From contig CAZLNR010000001.1 in NCBI GenBank assembly GCA_964561035.1, forward strand, positions 1-64,000: a stretch of 64,000 nucleotides of DNA, in the 5' to 3' direction. The stretch's first letter is position 1. The number at the start of each line of letters is the position of its first letter. Positions 8,295 through 17,504 of the stretch are shown piece by piece. Under the pieces are notes generated by a model, which saw only the letters and a program-made list of their open reading frames with translations, ran no database searches and had not been told where the DNA came from. The translations under genes were made by a program, and so were the position numbers. Source of the stretch: XYD2-FULL-39-9 sp964561035 (lineage in GTDB: Bacteria; Patescibacteriota; Patescibacteriia; Magasanikbacterales; GWA2-37-8).

Positions 8295-10181
8295 ATGTGC
8301 GGTATAGCGGGTATTATAGAAAATACTGCTTCAGTCGACAGAAAGCTGTTTAGTAAAATGATTGGCGAAATAAGCCATAGAGGTCCTGAAAGCGAAGGGG
8401 TTTGGTTTAGCGAAGAAAATAATGTTATTTTAGGGCATCGTCGGTTAGCCATTATAGATTTATCTCCAGGCGGGCAGCAGCCTATGATAAGCAATGACGG
8501 TCGGTTTATAATTACGTTTAATGGTGAAATTTATAATTATCAGGATTTAAAAGCAGAGTTAATGGGAGAGGGTTGTGTATTTAAAACGCAAAGTGATACA
8601 GAGGTTTTGTTGCAAAGTTATGCATATTGGGGGGGGGAATGCTTAAAAAAACTGAACGGCATGTTTGCTTTTGCGATATGGGACATAAAAGAAAAGAGAT
8701 TATTTGCCGCCCGAGATCGTTTGGGTGAGAAGCCGTTTAAATATTATGCAAGTCCCGATAAGTTTATTTTTGCTTCTGAAATTAAAGCGATTCTCGCGGA
8801 TCCGGCAGTGGAAAGAAAAGTGGATTGGCAATCAATTGACGAAGCGTTAAGTTTCAGATTTGTATCCTCACCGGCAACGGGTTTTGTTGGGGTAAAAAAA
8901 TTGCCTGCAGGACATTTTTTAATTTGGCAGCATAATACAGTTTCAGTTCAGCAGTACTGGGGTGTAGAAACTGAAGCAAATAAAAATTCGTACGCCTCTG
9001 TATCTGAATTAAAAAATGAGCTGTGGAATTTATTTTTAGACTCAGTAAAAAAGAGGCTGATATCTGATGTGCCGATTGGTGCTTTTTTAAGCGGTGGCTT
9101 AGATTCAACTTCGGTGGTGGCGGCGGTGAAAGAGTTGGGCCGGAAAGAAATAGATACTTTTGTTATTAGTATGGAAGGTGAAAGCGAAGATCAGCGATAT
9201 GCTAGGCAAGCCGCGCAGTATTTTGGCACCAATCATCATGAAATTGCTCTCCATGATATAAATTACCAGCAAGCCTTGGAAAATCTGGTTACCCATTATG
9301 ACGAGCCGTTTTTTGATCAATCTGCCTTGCCGAGCATGCTGATTAGTGAAGAGATTAAAAAATATGTTACGGTTGTTTTAAGCGGTGATGGTGGTGATGA
9401 GCTGTTTGGAGGCTATGATGCATATGCGAAACTTAAGCATATGCAGCTCTTTTCAGATTTGCCGGTGGGGTTAAGGAAGTTTATATCTGCTGCGTTTTTG
9501 CCTATTTCAAATAGTATGGCCTATAAGGCAGAGGTCTTAGCAAAAGATAATATTGTTGATGCGTATACTGAATATTATGCACTTTGGAAAACGAGCTTGC
9601 CGAGTAGCCGTCGATATATAACCAAAGCTGACTTATACACACCTGAGTTTAAAAATAAGATTGATAAAGATTATTGTTGGCGTAAAATGTCTGGTTGGTT
9701 TGGATCCGGGTCTGATCTTGTTAATAATGCTATGATAGCTGATATTCGAGGCAGGCTAGCTGATGGTTATTTAACAAAAACAGATATTGCCACGATGTGT
9801 AGTGCTGTTGAGCTGAGACCGCCATTCTTAGATTATAGGTTGGTTGAGTTATCTGCGCGCATACCAGGAAAGTTGAAAATAAAAAACGGAATTGTCAAAT
9901 GGTTATGGAAAGAAACTGTTAAAAATAAAATGCCAGAAAGTATAGTTAATAGAAAAAAAATCGGATTTGCTATTCCGTTGCATGATATTATGCAAAAACA
10001 ATTAAAAACCATGGTAGAAGATACGGTGTTGGTCTCTTCAAGTCATATAGCTAATATTTTTTCTGTGCAAACAATTAGAAAATTATGGCAGGAACATTTA
10101 GATCAGCGCGCGGATTATAGTAATCATATTTGGTCCTTATTAATTCTTGAATTATGGCTGAAGAAATATCTAGAAAAATAA
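8295..10181 (+). CDS. asnB: Glutamine-dependent asparagine synthase-like amidotransferase
   Basis: A 628-residue protein with the class II glutamine amidotransferase domain at the N-terminus (MCGIAGI; Cys2 becomes the nucleophile after Met removal; RGPES and the NGEIYNY block) and the asparagine synthetase domain after it, with the PP-loop SGGLDSTS near residue 258 and SGDGGDELFGGYD near 364. Full family length. Inside a glycan cluster such proteins often amidate a uronic acid or sugar nucleotide (as WbpS/WbmI do) rather than make free asparagine. A UDP-sugar dehydrogenase later in the cluster could supply the uronic acid. The exact substrate is an inference. Its 3' end overlaps the next gene by 28 bases. 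Confidence 0.88.
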   Translation: MCGIAGIIENTASVDRKLFSKMIGEISHRGPESEGVWFSEENNVILGHRRLAIIDLSPGGQQPMISNDGRFIITFNGEIYNYQDLKAELMGEGCVFKTQSDTEVLLQSYAYWGGECLKKLNGMFAFAIWDIKEKRLFAARDRLGEKPFKYYASPDKFIFASEIKAILADPAVERKVDWQSIDEALSFRFVSSPATGFVGVKKLPAGHFLIWQHNTVSVQQYWGVETEANKNSYASVSELKNELWNLFLDSVKKRLISDVPIGAFLSGGLDSTSVVAAVKELGRKEIDTFVISMEGESEDQRYARQAAQYFGTNHHEIALHDINYQQALENLVTHYDEPFFDQSALPSMLISEEIKKYVTVVLSGDGGDELFGGYDAYAKLKHMQLFSDLPVGLRKFISAAFLPISNSMAYKAEVLAKDNIVDAYTEYYALWKTSLPSSRRYITKADLYTPEFKNKIDKDYCWRKMSGWFGSGSDLVNNAMIADIRGRLADGYLTKTDIATMCSAVELRPPFLDYRLVELSARIPGKLKIKNGIVKWLWKETVKNKMPESIVNRKKIGFAIPLHDIMQKQLKTMVEDTVLVSSSHIANIFSVQTIRKLWQEHLDQRADYSNHIWSLLILELWLKKYLEK

Positions 10182-11503
10182 ATGTATTAGAAGTTAATAC
10201 AACATTTCAAAGTTATGCTGGTGCGCAAAAAACGATGGTGAATTTTTGTAAATATTATAATAAAACCTTCTTTAGTTTTTTTGCCGTATCATACGGTGAA
10301 GGCGGTGTTTTGGAAGATCAGTTGAAATTATTAGGTGTGCCTTTTTTGGTTGCTAACGGTTCCATAAGTGCAATTATAGATTTTATGCAAAAGCATAATA
10401 TCGATATTGTTCATATTCATCGTTCAGGTAAATTTAATACGTTTGAATTTAATTTGCTTAAAGCAATTAGGGAAAAATTTTCGCAAGCGGTTATCATAGA
10501 AACCAATGTTTTTGCCCAAGTTGATAAGCAGAGCCTTTCGTTAATTGATTGTCATTTATGTAAAAGCAAGATGATGATAAATGAAAGATTTGTTTCAGCA
10601 ATCGGTAGCTTTGATTTTTCTAAAATGAAAGTATTATACAATCCGGTTGACATAGTGCAGCTTGAAGAGTTGGTTTGTTTGGATCATGAAGTTAGAGAGC
10701 ATAAAAAACAATTAGGGATTGCAGAAGATGATTTTGTTATTGGGCGTTTGGGTCGACCCGATGTTTCCAAATGGGATGACTTGTTGCTCGATATGGTACC
10801 ATATTTAATACGTTTAATTCCAAATATTAAATTTATTATTCAAGCGGCGCCTATATCTCGGGAGCGAAAAGTTAAGAATAGCTTGCTTAATCAATATATA
10901 ATCTTTCTGCCTGCCACAAACGTTGTTAAAAATATTGCCTTGTTTTATAAGACGATTGATGTGTATGTTCACGCCTCTAAAATCGGCGAGTCGTTTGGTA
11001 TGACATTGGCAGAGGCAGGGGTATTTAAAAAACCAACAATAGTTAATTCTACTCCGCATAAAGATAATAATCAGGTGGAGTTAATTGATCATATGAAGAC
11101 CGGTATTATTGCTAATACCCCTCAGACTTTTGCCCGGGCAGTTGAGTTTTTATATCGTAACCCACAGGTTTGTTCGGAAATGGGTCAAAAAGCGTATGAT
11201 AAAGTGTTGGCAGCCTATCATCCGGAAAGAATTACTCGGCAATTGGAGAAAATTTTTATTGATAAAATAAAAGAAAAAGGAAAATACCTTGACTTGTCAG
11301 CGCAGGCTTTTTATGATAAAATTGCCTATTATCCCAGTAGAAAAGAAATTGAAGATTTTAAACTTGAGTATAAAAAAAGACGTGATGATGATTTCGGCAA
11401 TCTTACTTTTGGTGAAAAGCTAGAGAATTTATTACGAAAGCCAAAAAAAATAAAGCAGAAGATAGAAGATCTTTTAGAGCATAGATATAATATTAACTTC
11501 TAA
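10154..11503 (+). CDS. Family 4 glycosyltransferase
   Basis: A 449-residue GT-B protein. The N-terminal Rossmann half has the GAQ-type opening (SYAGAQKTM) and the C-terminal half holds the GT4 signature, including VYVHASKIGESFGMTLAEAGVFKKP with the E-x7-E pair at about residues 277-285. After the catalytic part an extra C-terminal stretch (about 375-449) is very rich in Lys and Glu, probably helical. It starts inside the end of the preceding gene and is 3 bases from the next one. Likely transfers a hexose from a nucleotide sugar with retention of configuration; donor unknown. Confidence 0.85.
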   Translation: MAEEISRKINVLEVNTTFQSYAGAQKTMVNFCKYYNKTFFSFFAVSYGEGGVLEDQLKLLGVPFLVANGSISAIIDFMQKHNIDIVHIHRSGKFNTFEFNLLKAIREKFSQAVIIETNVFAQVDKQSLSLIDCHLCKSKMMINERFVSAIGSFDFSKMKVLYNPVDIVQLEELVCLDHEVREHKKQLGIAEDDFVIGRLGRPDVSKWDDLLLDMVPYLIRLIPNIKFIIQAAPISRERKVKNSLLNQYIIFLPATNVVKNIALFYKTIDVYVHASKIGESFGMTLAEAGVFKKPTIVNSTPHKDNNQVELIDHMKTGIIANTPQTFARAVEFLYRNPQVCSEMGQKAYDKVLAAYHPERITRQLEKIFIDKIKEKGKYLDLSAQAFYDKIAYYPSRKEIEDFKLEYKKRRDDDFGNLTFGEKLENLLRKPKKIKQKIEDLLEHRYNINF

Positions 11504-11506
11504 ATT

Positions 11507-12340
11507 ATGGAGCACGTCAGATCAAAAATTTCTGCCTGTTTGGTTGTCTATAATGAAGACAAGGTTATTGATCGATGTTTGGCGAGCATTTGCAATTTAG
11601 TGGACGAGATAATACTTGTTCATGATGGAGAATGCTCTGATCGGACTTTGGAAATAGCTAAAAAATACACTGATAAAATATTCGTTCAACCTCATATCGG
11701 AGAGGCAGAGCCGCACCGGGCTTTTACCTTTTTGCAAGCTTCGGGTGATTGGATTTTGCAGATAGATGCCGATGAATTTTTGGATATTGAAACTCATTCG
11801 CAAATTCGTAAAATGGTTGGTGAGCCTGATATTAATGTGGATGCTTATAGTTTTCAATGGGAGCTGTGGAATGGAAATCAGCCTGTTCATATTCCAGGGT
11901 TTTATAAAATGTGCCTTTTTAAGAAGAAGAATTTTTTTTATTGTGGTGTGCCTCATCAGGCCGGAGGCGTGAAAGGCAAAATTCAGAAAGTTGATTTATT
12001 TCTGCGCCATCGCCCTGCTTATAATAATACTGCATGGAAAGAATTTTTAAGAAAAGCAAAGAAATGGGTGCCTGTACATGCTAAATATTTTTTTCCACAG
12101 CTTGTTCAGTATAATTGCTTTAATACCACTGCCGATGCCTGGCTTGCATACGCGGCGCATGTTCGCAAGCATCCGGTTCTGCACCTCTTCTATTATCCGG
12201 CAAAAACTTTTTTGGCACAGTTAAAAAACGGCATGATTAAAAGCTGGGCTGGTTGGAATTTTGCAGCTCAGCAATTTGTATATTACTCATATCTTTTTAT
12301 AGTTGTGTTAAAGATGAAATTAAAAATAAAAAATTTATAG
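11507..12340 (+). CDS. Family 2 glycosyltransferase
   Basis: A 277-residue GT-A enzyme of the type that includes LPS core transferases such as WaaE/KdtX. It opens with ISACLVVYNEDKVIDRCL, has HDGECSDRT, and carries the metal-binding DAD motif in LQIDADEFL near residue 88. The C-terminal portion has a FLRHRPAY block and hydrophobic segments that may touch the membrane. The N-terminal half is similar in style to that of the GT2-SGNH fusion earlier in the cluster. It stops 11 bases before the next gene's ATG. Donor and acceptor unknown. Confidence 0.85.
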   Translation: MEHVRSKISACLVVYNEDKVIDRCLASICNLVDEIILVHDGECSDRTLEIAKKYTDKIFVQPHIGEAEPHRAFTFLQASGDWILQIDADEFLDIETHSQIRKMVGEPDINVDAYSFQWELWNGNQPVHIPGFYKMCLFKKKNFFYCGVPHQAGGVKGKIQKVDLFLRHRPAYNNTAWKEFLRKAKKWVPVHAKYFFPQLVQYNCFNTTADAWLAYAAHVRKHPVLHLFYYPAKTFLAQLKNGMIKSWAGWNFAAQQFVYYSYLFIVVLKMKLKIKNL

Positions 12341-12351
12341 TTTATTTTCAT

Positions 12352-13044
12352 ATGAAACTTTCTGTAGTAATTCCCGTGTATAATGAAAAAAATACCATTG
12401 ATCAGCTTGTGGCGCGAGTAGAAGCTGTTTCTATTCCCGGCTGGACAAAAGAGATTGTGCTAGTTGAAGATTGTTCAACTGACGGGACGCAGGATCTTTT
12501 GAAGAGATATGCCGATAGGCATACCGTCATATTTCATGAAAAAAATCAAGGAAAGGGCGCTGCGCTTCGAACCGGTTTTAAGAAAGCAACAGGAGACTAT
12601 ATGTTGGTTCAAGATGCTGATTTAGAATACGATCCAGAAGAATATCCAAAATTATTAGAACCAGTTACTAAATTTGGGGCAGATGTGGTGTATGGCTCTC
12701 GTTTTATGGGGGGTGGGGCGCATAGAGTAGTATATTACTGGCATTACTTGGGGAACAGATTTCTAACGACAATTTCTAACATGTTCAGTAATCTAAACCT
12801 TACTGATATGGAAACATGTTATAAATTATTTAAAAGCGAGATTATTAAAAATATTACTCTTGAGCAAGACAGGTTTGGGTTTGATCCAGAGGTGACCGCT
12901 AAAGTCGCTCGCATAAAACCGATTAAAATTTTTGAGGTTGGAATTTCTTATAATGGCCGCACCTATGCGGAAGGAAAAAAAATCACATGGAAGGATGGTG
13001 TTAGGGTAATATATTGTATATTAAAATATGGAATTTTTAAATAA
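12352..13044 (+). CDS. Family 2 glycosyltransferase, polyprenyl-phosphate glycosyltransferase type
   Basis: A 230-residue GT2 protein close to dolichol-phosphate or undecaprenyl-phosphate hexose synthases: SVVIPVYNEKNTI at the start, EDCSTDGT, GKGAALRTGF, and the catalytic QDADLEYDP near residue 89. No membrane segments are seen. I moved the start from an upstream ATG at 12253 to the ATG at 12352 because the conserved fold begins there and the longer version overlaps the previous gene. It probably loads a sugar onto the polyprenyl phosphate carrier, which then feeds the multi-membrane GT-C-type enzymes next to it. It overlaps the next gene by 17 bases. Confidence 0.87.
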   Translation: MKLSVVIPVYNEKNTIDQLVARVEAVSIPGWTKEIVLVEDCSTDGTQDLLKRYADRHTVIFHEKNQGKGAALRTGFKKATGDYMLVQDADLEYDPEEYPKLLEPVTKFGADVVYGSRFMGGGAHRVVYYWHYLGNRFLTTISNMFSNLNLTDMETCYKLFKSEIIKNITLEQDRFGFDPEVTAKVARIKPIKIFEVGISYNGRTYAEGKKITWKDGVRVIYCILKYGIFK

Positions 13045-14221
13045 ATATTTGAGAAATCATAAAACAATATTGTTTTTATTTTTTATCGCGATCATAAACC
13101 TTGTTTTGTTCGGTTATTTATTTGGTTTTCATGCCAACAATGATACAGAAAGTTTTATTTGGACTATTGAGCGTTTTCGTGGCATTGATAGCCCTTTTCA
13201 CCCTAATCGATATCTCAATCCACTTTATCCTTTAGTAGGCGCAACTATGCTGAGGTTTGTATCACCAGCTTATGTTTTGATTGTGCTTAATATTATATTT
13301 TATTTCGGCATTATCTTTTTGACATACGGTTTGATGCGAAGAGTTTTTAAAAATGAATTCATTGGAGCTGTATCTGCATTATTTATTTTACCAAGCTATG
13401 CTTTTATTCGTTATGCTCTTACGCAGGTGCAAGATATGGGGGGCTATTTTTGGTTTGTTTTGACTTTATATAGCGGTTGGCGTTGGCAGGAGGATAAAAA
13501 AAACGGCTGGCTATATGTGGGAGGAATGGCTGTAAGTTTGGGCATGCTTACCAAAGAAAGCGGGGCTATGGGCGCTCTCTTTGTGGGTGTTTTGTTGTTA
13601 TGCGCGCAAATGAGCTGGCGAGAGAAAATAATAAATTTTATAAAATTTTCATGCTTGCCGTTTATAACGTTACTCCTAAATCAGTACAGAGGAAAGTATA
13701 TTGGCTATAACTCAGGTGCCTGGTTTATAGATAATTGGAAGATTTATGCGCCTGATAATTATAATTTTATAAAACTTTTTGGGGTTAATCTTACTACGTA
13801 TAATGTTTTGTGGCCCTTAGTGTTATTTGGTTTATACTTTTTGTACATAAAAAGACGAGAAATTTCTCCTGAAATAAAAAAGTACTTTGTTGCGGTGCTG
13901 CTGCCAAGTCTTTCTTATTTTGCATGGCCTATATTTATCTCCAGAACAGTTTTTATCTCAGCATGGCTGTTTATTCCAATTGCGTCCTATGCTGTTTATA
14001 CAATTTATTTAAAATCAAAAGCTTTGAAATACGCGGCTATAGTATGTGTTGTTATTTGTGTGGTTACCCCTTATGCCTTACAAGGAGTCTTAAGATACGC
14101 GAACCTGTTTAAAATTTTAGATGTTTGTCAGTATAGACCCGCATGTTCTTGGAGTTATTTTTGGCAGTATCGCTCTAATTTCAGTGTTACAGGAGATAAA
14201 AATTATTTTAATTATAAATAA
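13028..14221 (+). CDS. Multi-membrane GT-C-like glycosyltransferase or polymerase
   Basis: A 397-residue membrane protein with about nine to ten predicted helices. A first extracytoplasmic loop after helix 1 contains acidic residues (FHANNDTESFIWTIERF), in the position where GT-C enzymes keep their catalytic acids. It directly follows a polyprenyl-phosphate sugar synthase and overlaps it by 17 bases, fitting an enzyme that uses the lipid-linked sugar outside the membrane. No named family is certain. The gene ends about 100 bases before the first run of N, and once that artefact is removed the distance to the next gene is 83 bases. Confidence 0.6.
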   Translation: MEFLNKYLRNHKTILFLFFIAIINLVLFGYLFGFHANNDTESFIWTIERFRGIDSPFHPNRYLNPLYPLVGATMLRFVSPAYVLIVLNIIFYFGIIFLTYGLMRRVFKNEFIGAVSALFILPSYAFIRYALTQVQDMGGYFWFVLTLYSGWRWQEDKKNGWLYVGGMAVSLGMLTKESGAMGALFVGVLLLCAQMSWREKIINFIKFSCLPFITLLLNQYRGKYIGYNSGAWFIDNWKIYAPDNYNFIKLFGVNLTTYNVLWPLVLFGLYFLYIKRREISPEIKKYFVAVLLPSLSYFAWPIFISRTVFISAWLFIPIASYAVYTIYLKSKALKYAAIVCVVICVVTPYALQGVLRYANLFKILDVCQYRPACSWSYFWQYRSNFSVTGDKNYFNYK

Positions 14222-14272
14222 TTTCATATCGTGTGGAAAAGAAATTTATCTATATTTTTTCAAAAGAGCCTA

Positions 14273-14327
14273 TTATTTTTTCAGTCAAGCCAAAACTTTA
14301 GCATGTGTTTGATGTTTCTATAATTAT
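14273..14327 (+). repeat. 55-bp direct repeat, left copy (contig end overlap)
   Basis: These 55 bases are identical to 14428-14482 on the other side of the N run. Because the copies touch the gap on both sides, this is best read as the two ends of adjoining contigs sharing one k-mer, not as a biological repeat. Confidence 0.95.
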
Positions 14328-14427
14328 NNNNNNNNNNNNNNNNNNNNNNNNNNNNNNNNNNNNNNNNNNNNNNNNNNNNNNNNNNNNNNNNNNNNNNNNN
14401 NNNNNNNNNNNNNNNNNNNNNNNNNNN
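14328..14427. other. Assembly gap of exactly 100 N, probably false
   Basis: A run of 100 N flanked by an identical 55-base sequence. Removing the N run and one repeat copy (155 bases) gives continuous sequence with a sensible gene spacing of 83 bases between the stop at 14221 and the GTG at 14460. Confidence 0.95.
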
Positions 14428-14482
14428 TTATTTTTTCAGTCAAGCCAAAACTTTAGCATGTGTTTGATGTTTCTATAATTAT
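14428..14482 (+). repeat. 55-bp direct repeat, right copy (contig end overlap)
   Basis: Identical to 14273-14327. It covers the start codon region of the following glycosyltransferase, so a truncated second copy of that gene start also appears before the gap. Confidence 0.95.
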
Positions 14483-15167
14483 TCCAACTTATAATGAAGC
14501 TAAGAACCTGCCCTTGCTTGTAGAGGAGATTTTTTCATCTCTTAGTGCGGATATTAATGCTGAACTGATAGTTGTTGACGATAATTCTCCTGACGGTACA
14601 GGGCGAATTGCCGAAGAATTATCAAGCCGGTTTCCGATGCGTGTTGTGCATCGTGTTGGAAAAATGGGGCTTGGGAGTGCGGTAATAGCGGGTTTTGCTC
14701 AATCCAGACGACCATACTTAGGTGTCATGGATGCGGATTTGAGCCATGATCCAGCTATTTTAACGCAGCTTATTTATGGTTTACGTGATAGTGATATAGT
14801 AGTTGGAAGCCGGTTTAATACTGGAAGCTCAGTAGAAAATTGGCAGTGGTGGAGAAAAATGATTTCAAAAATCGGTGTTTTTTTTGCAGCTAAACTTACA
14901 AAAGTAAATGACCCGCTGAGTGGTTTTTTCTTTTTGCATAGAAGTATTATAGAGAATATGCAATTACGTACGATTGGTTACAAAATCTTGCTTGAGATTT
15001 TGGTGCGCTGTAAGTATAATGCAGTTACAGAAATTCCGTTTAATTTTAGAATGAGAAAATTCAGCACGTCAAAACTTAATTATACAGAATATATTTTGTT
15101 TGCGGGCCAATTGTTTAGGTTTAGCCTGATAAAATTGTATGAAAAATTTTTTTCTTGGCTTCATTAA
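14460..15167 (+). CDS. Polyprenyl-phosphate glycosyltransferase (DPM1-like, GT2)
   Basis: A 235-residue GT2 protein with GTG start at 14460. It shows VSIIIPTYNEAKNLP, VDDNSPDGTG, GKMGLGSAVIAGF and the catalytic MDADLSHDP near residue 91, a pattern typical of dolichol-phosphate mannose synthases and bacterial equivalents. There is no C-terminal membrane domain, as in the bacterial short form. It would make a polyprenyl-phosphate hexose for the membrane transferases of the cluster (such as the GT39-like one that follows). The start lies inside the repeated contig end. Its 3' end overlaps the FkbM gene by 29 bases. Confidence 0.88.
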   Translation: MFDVSIIIPTYNEAKNLPLLVEEIFSSLSADINAELIVVDDNSPDGTGRIAEELSSRFPMRVVHRVGKMGLGSAVIAGFAQSRRPYLGVMDADLSHDPAILTQLIYGLRDSDIVVGSRFNTGSSVENWQWWRKMISKIGVFFAAKLTKVNDPLSGFFFLHRSIIENMQLRTIGYKILLEILVRCKYNAVTEIPFNFRMRKFSTSKLNYTEYILFAGQLFRFSLIKLYEKFFSWLH

Positions 15168-16026
15168 AAAAATTAGAAAGTTATTTCCCGCCTCGTTAAT
15201 TATTGCCGTGTATATTTTTTTAGCACGAAATAAAACATGCCGTCGTGCTATACATGCGATAATTAAGTTTGTCATGCCTCGCACAGTTGAAATTGAAGAG
15301 GGTGTAATAGTGCTTAACCCAGAGGATCCAGTAGTATCTGGCAGTTTGGTATTTAGCGTGTATGAGAAATTTGAAACCGAGTTATTTCGCCAGCATGTGA
15401 AGCCTGGGATGGTTGTGGTGGATGTGGGGGCTAATATCGGGTACTACTCTTTAATCGCAGCTAGACGAGTGGGGGATACAGGAAAAGTTTTTGCGTTTGA
15501 ACCTGATTCGAACAACTTTGCTTTTTTACAGCAAATGGTTGCGCGAAATCGTTTTGCTAATGTTATCTCGCACAATATTGCGTTAGGAGATTGCGATGGA
15601 TCTATTGATCTGTATCTTTCTGATGATAACAAAGGCGATCATAGGATATACCCCGTATCTTTAGAAAATCGTTCAAAAATCACTATCCCGATGAACACGC
15701 TTGACGCGGTGTTGAAATCTGACGGTTCTTTGCGTGTTGATTTTCTTAAAATGGATGTGCAAGGTGCGGAAGGGCTGGTTTTGGGCGGAATGCCGTCGGT
15801 ATTAAGTTCAAATCCCAACATGATTATCTTTTCTGAATTTTGGCCTGAAGGATTGCGTAATGCCGGTTCCGATCCGATAATAGTATTAGAGAGGTTAGCA
15901 CAAAATAAAAATGTATACGAAATAGAAGAAAGCAAGCTTATACTTAAAAAGGTTACTGATTTTAAGGAATTTATTAATCGGTATCCGGGACGAAAATACG
16001 CAAATATTATATGCAAGAATGGATAA
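15139..16026 (+). CDS. FkbM-family methyltransferase
   Basis: A 295-residue SAM-dependent methyltransferase. A hydrophobic basic N-terminal segment (residues 1-30) may attach it to the membrane. The FkbM core follows: GMVVVDVGANIGYYSLIAA near residue 93, FAFEPDSNNF, the NTLDAVL block and FLKMDVQGAE near residue 203, all standard for the family. Family members O-methylate sugars and other small molecules. It begins 29 bases inside the previous gene and overlaps the next by 16 bases, so it is part of a translationally coupled chain. The methyl acceptor is unknown. Confidence 0.9.
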   Translation: MKNFFLGFIKKIRKLFPASLIIAVYIFLARNKTCRRAIHAIIKFVMPRTVEIEEGVIVLNPEDPVVSGSLVFSVYEKFETELFRQHVKPGMVVVDVGANIGYYSLIAARRVGDTGKVFAFEPDSNNFAFLQQMVARNRFANVISHNIALGDCDGSIDLYLSDDNKGDHRIYPVSLENRSKITIPMNTLDAVLKSDGSLRVDFLKMDVQGAEGLVLGGMPSVLSSNPNMIIFSEFWPEGLRNAGSDPIIVLERLAQNKNVYEIEESKLILKKVTDFKEFINRYPGRKYANIICKNG

Positions 16027-17504
16027 GAAAACAAAAATTATTTTCTATCATAAACACATATAAGGAAATTTTGCTTACTATCCTGTTTGTTTTTATTGTC
16101 GTATATGTGGCGATAAACCAATCGGTATGGTTGGATGAGGGGTTGAGTATTGCTTTTGCCAGAAGAAGCTTGCAGGAAATTATATCTCTTACCGTAAAAA
16201 TAGACCTTCATCCGCCGTTGTACTATATATGGCTGCATTTGATACAAAGCATATTTCCCACTTCTATTTTTATGAGCAGGGTATGGAGTATTTTAGCGTA
16301 TTTGGCTTGCGGGCTGCTGATTTCTAATTATATTAAAGAGAAACGCGGTGCTAATAGTTACGACGCATTTCTTGCGTTGTTATTTTTTCTAATCTCGCCG
16401 TTTGCAATGTTCTATGCCAGCGAAGCAAGATCTTATGAAATAGTGATCCTTGTTTCGTTTATTCAATTTATTTTTTTTGAAAAATTTTTGCACTCAGGGT
16501 CTCGAAAGTATTTGTTATCCTACGTTTTAGTGTCTGTTGCGAGTGTTTATTTATTCTATTTGTTTATTTTAAATTTAGTAGCTCAATTTATTTATATTTG
16601 CGTTGAACGGCGCGATGTATTTAAAAAAATATTTGGTGCGTGGTTTTTAATTTTTTTAAGCTATGTGCCGTGGATATACTTTGTGTTATGGCATCGTCTA
16701 GACACAAAACCATCCCATTTTTTAGAAATTCCTTGGTGGCAAATTCCAGCTATAATTTTTACTGGTTTTAGCGGTGGACGAACAGCTATTACCGATCTGA
16801 ATCATACCCACTGGTACTGGCCGACAGTGCTTATAAGTATTGCCTACACCTTGCAGTTTATGGGTCTTTGGTATTTGTACAAAGATCAAAAATACAGAAT
16901 GTACATGAAATTAATGGTTTATTTAGCTGGAATACCTTTGGCTGTATGTCTGCTCATATCCGCAACTCGTTTTTCAATATTTGATCCGCGCTATTATAGT
17001 GAAATATTTTTTATTTTTGTTATCTTTTTGGTGTTATCTAGCCTTGCTTTGCGCGATATAAATCGCCGGCTATGGATGGTTATAACCGCTTTCTTTTTAA
17101 TTACGAACACTTTATTTATAAGTTTGTATTTATTTAACCCATGGTTTAAGCGAGAGCCGTGGAAACTTGTTGTGAGCGAAATTGAAGCTAAAGCCGAATC
17201 GTCCGATGCAGTTATTTTTATAGGCTGCAGTTCGCCTCCGGCCCCATATATGGAGTATCGCAAGAAGAGTATAAAATTAATTAATACTAACGGAGAGTGC
17301 GAATCATTTTTGAATAGCCCGGATCAAATTTTTCAACATCTTACGAAAGAAACAGAAGGTGTCCAGCGAGTTTGGTATTCCCAATATTTGGAATGGCAAA
17401 GAGACCCAAATAGAACTATGCGCCAAGCAATTGAAAAACAGTTTAAGTATATTGATACGATAGGATTTTTCAAAGTGAAGTTTGATGTATATGAACGAAA
17501 ATAA
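16011..17504 (+). CDS. GT39-like membrane glycosyltransferase (PMT/ArnT type)
   Basis: A 497-residue membrane protein with about ten to eleven helices. The first external loop holds WLDEGLSIAF near residue 41 and DLHPPLYYIW near residue 65, the acidic and HPP motifs expected of GT-C family 39 enzymes, which take sugar from a polyprenyl phosphate. The C-terminal 100 residues form a soluble outer domain. It probably decorates a glycan or surface protein outside the cell, using the carrier sugar made by one of the DPM1-like enzymes beside it. Overlaps both neighbours. Confidence 0.82.
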   Translation: MQEWIRKQKLFSIINTYKEILLTILFVFIVVYVAINQSVWLDEGLSIAFARRSLQEIISLTVKIDLHPPLYYIWLHLIQSIFPTSIFMSRVWSILAYLACGLLISNYIKEKRGANSYDAFLALLFFLISPFAMFYASEARSYEIVILVSFIQFIFFEKFLHSGSRKYLLSYVLVSVASVYLFYLFILNLVAQFIYICVERRDVFKKIFGAWFLIFLSYVPWIYFVLWHRLDTKPSHFLEIPWWQIPAIIFTGFSGGRTAITDLNHTHWYWPTVLISIAYTLQFMGLWYLYKDQKYRMYMKLMVYLAGIPLAVCLLISATRFSIFDPRYYSEIFFIFVIFLVLSSLALRDINRRLWMVITAFFLITNTLFISLYLFNPWFKREPWKLVVSEIEAKAESSDAVIFIGCSSPPAPYMEYRKKSIKLINTNGECESFLNSPDQIFQHLTKETEGVQRVWYSQYLEWQRDPNRTMRQAIEKQFKYIDTIGFFKVKFDVYERK

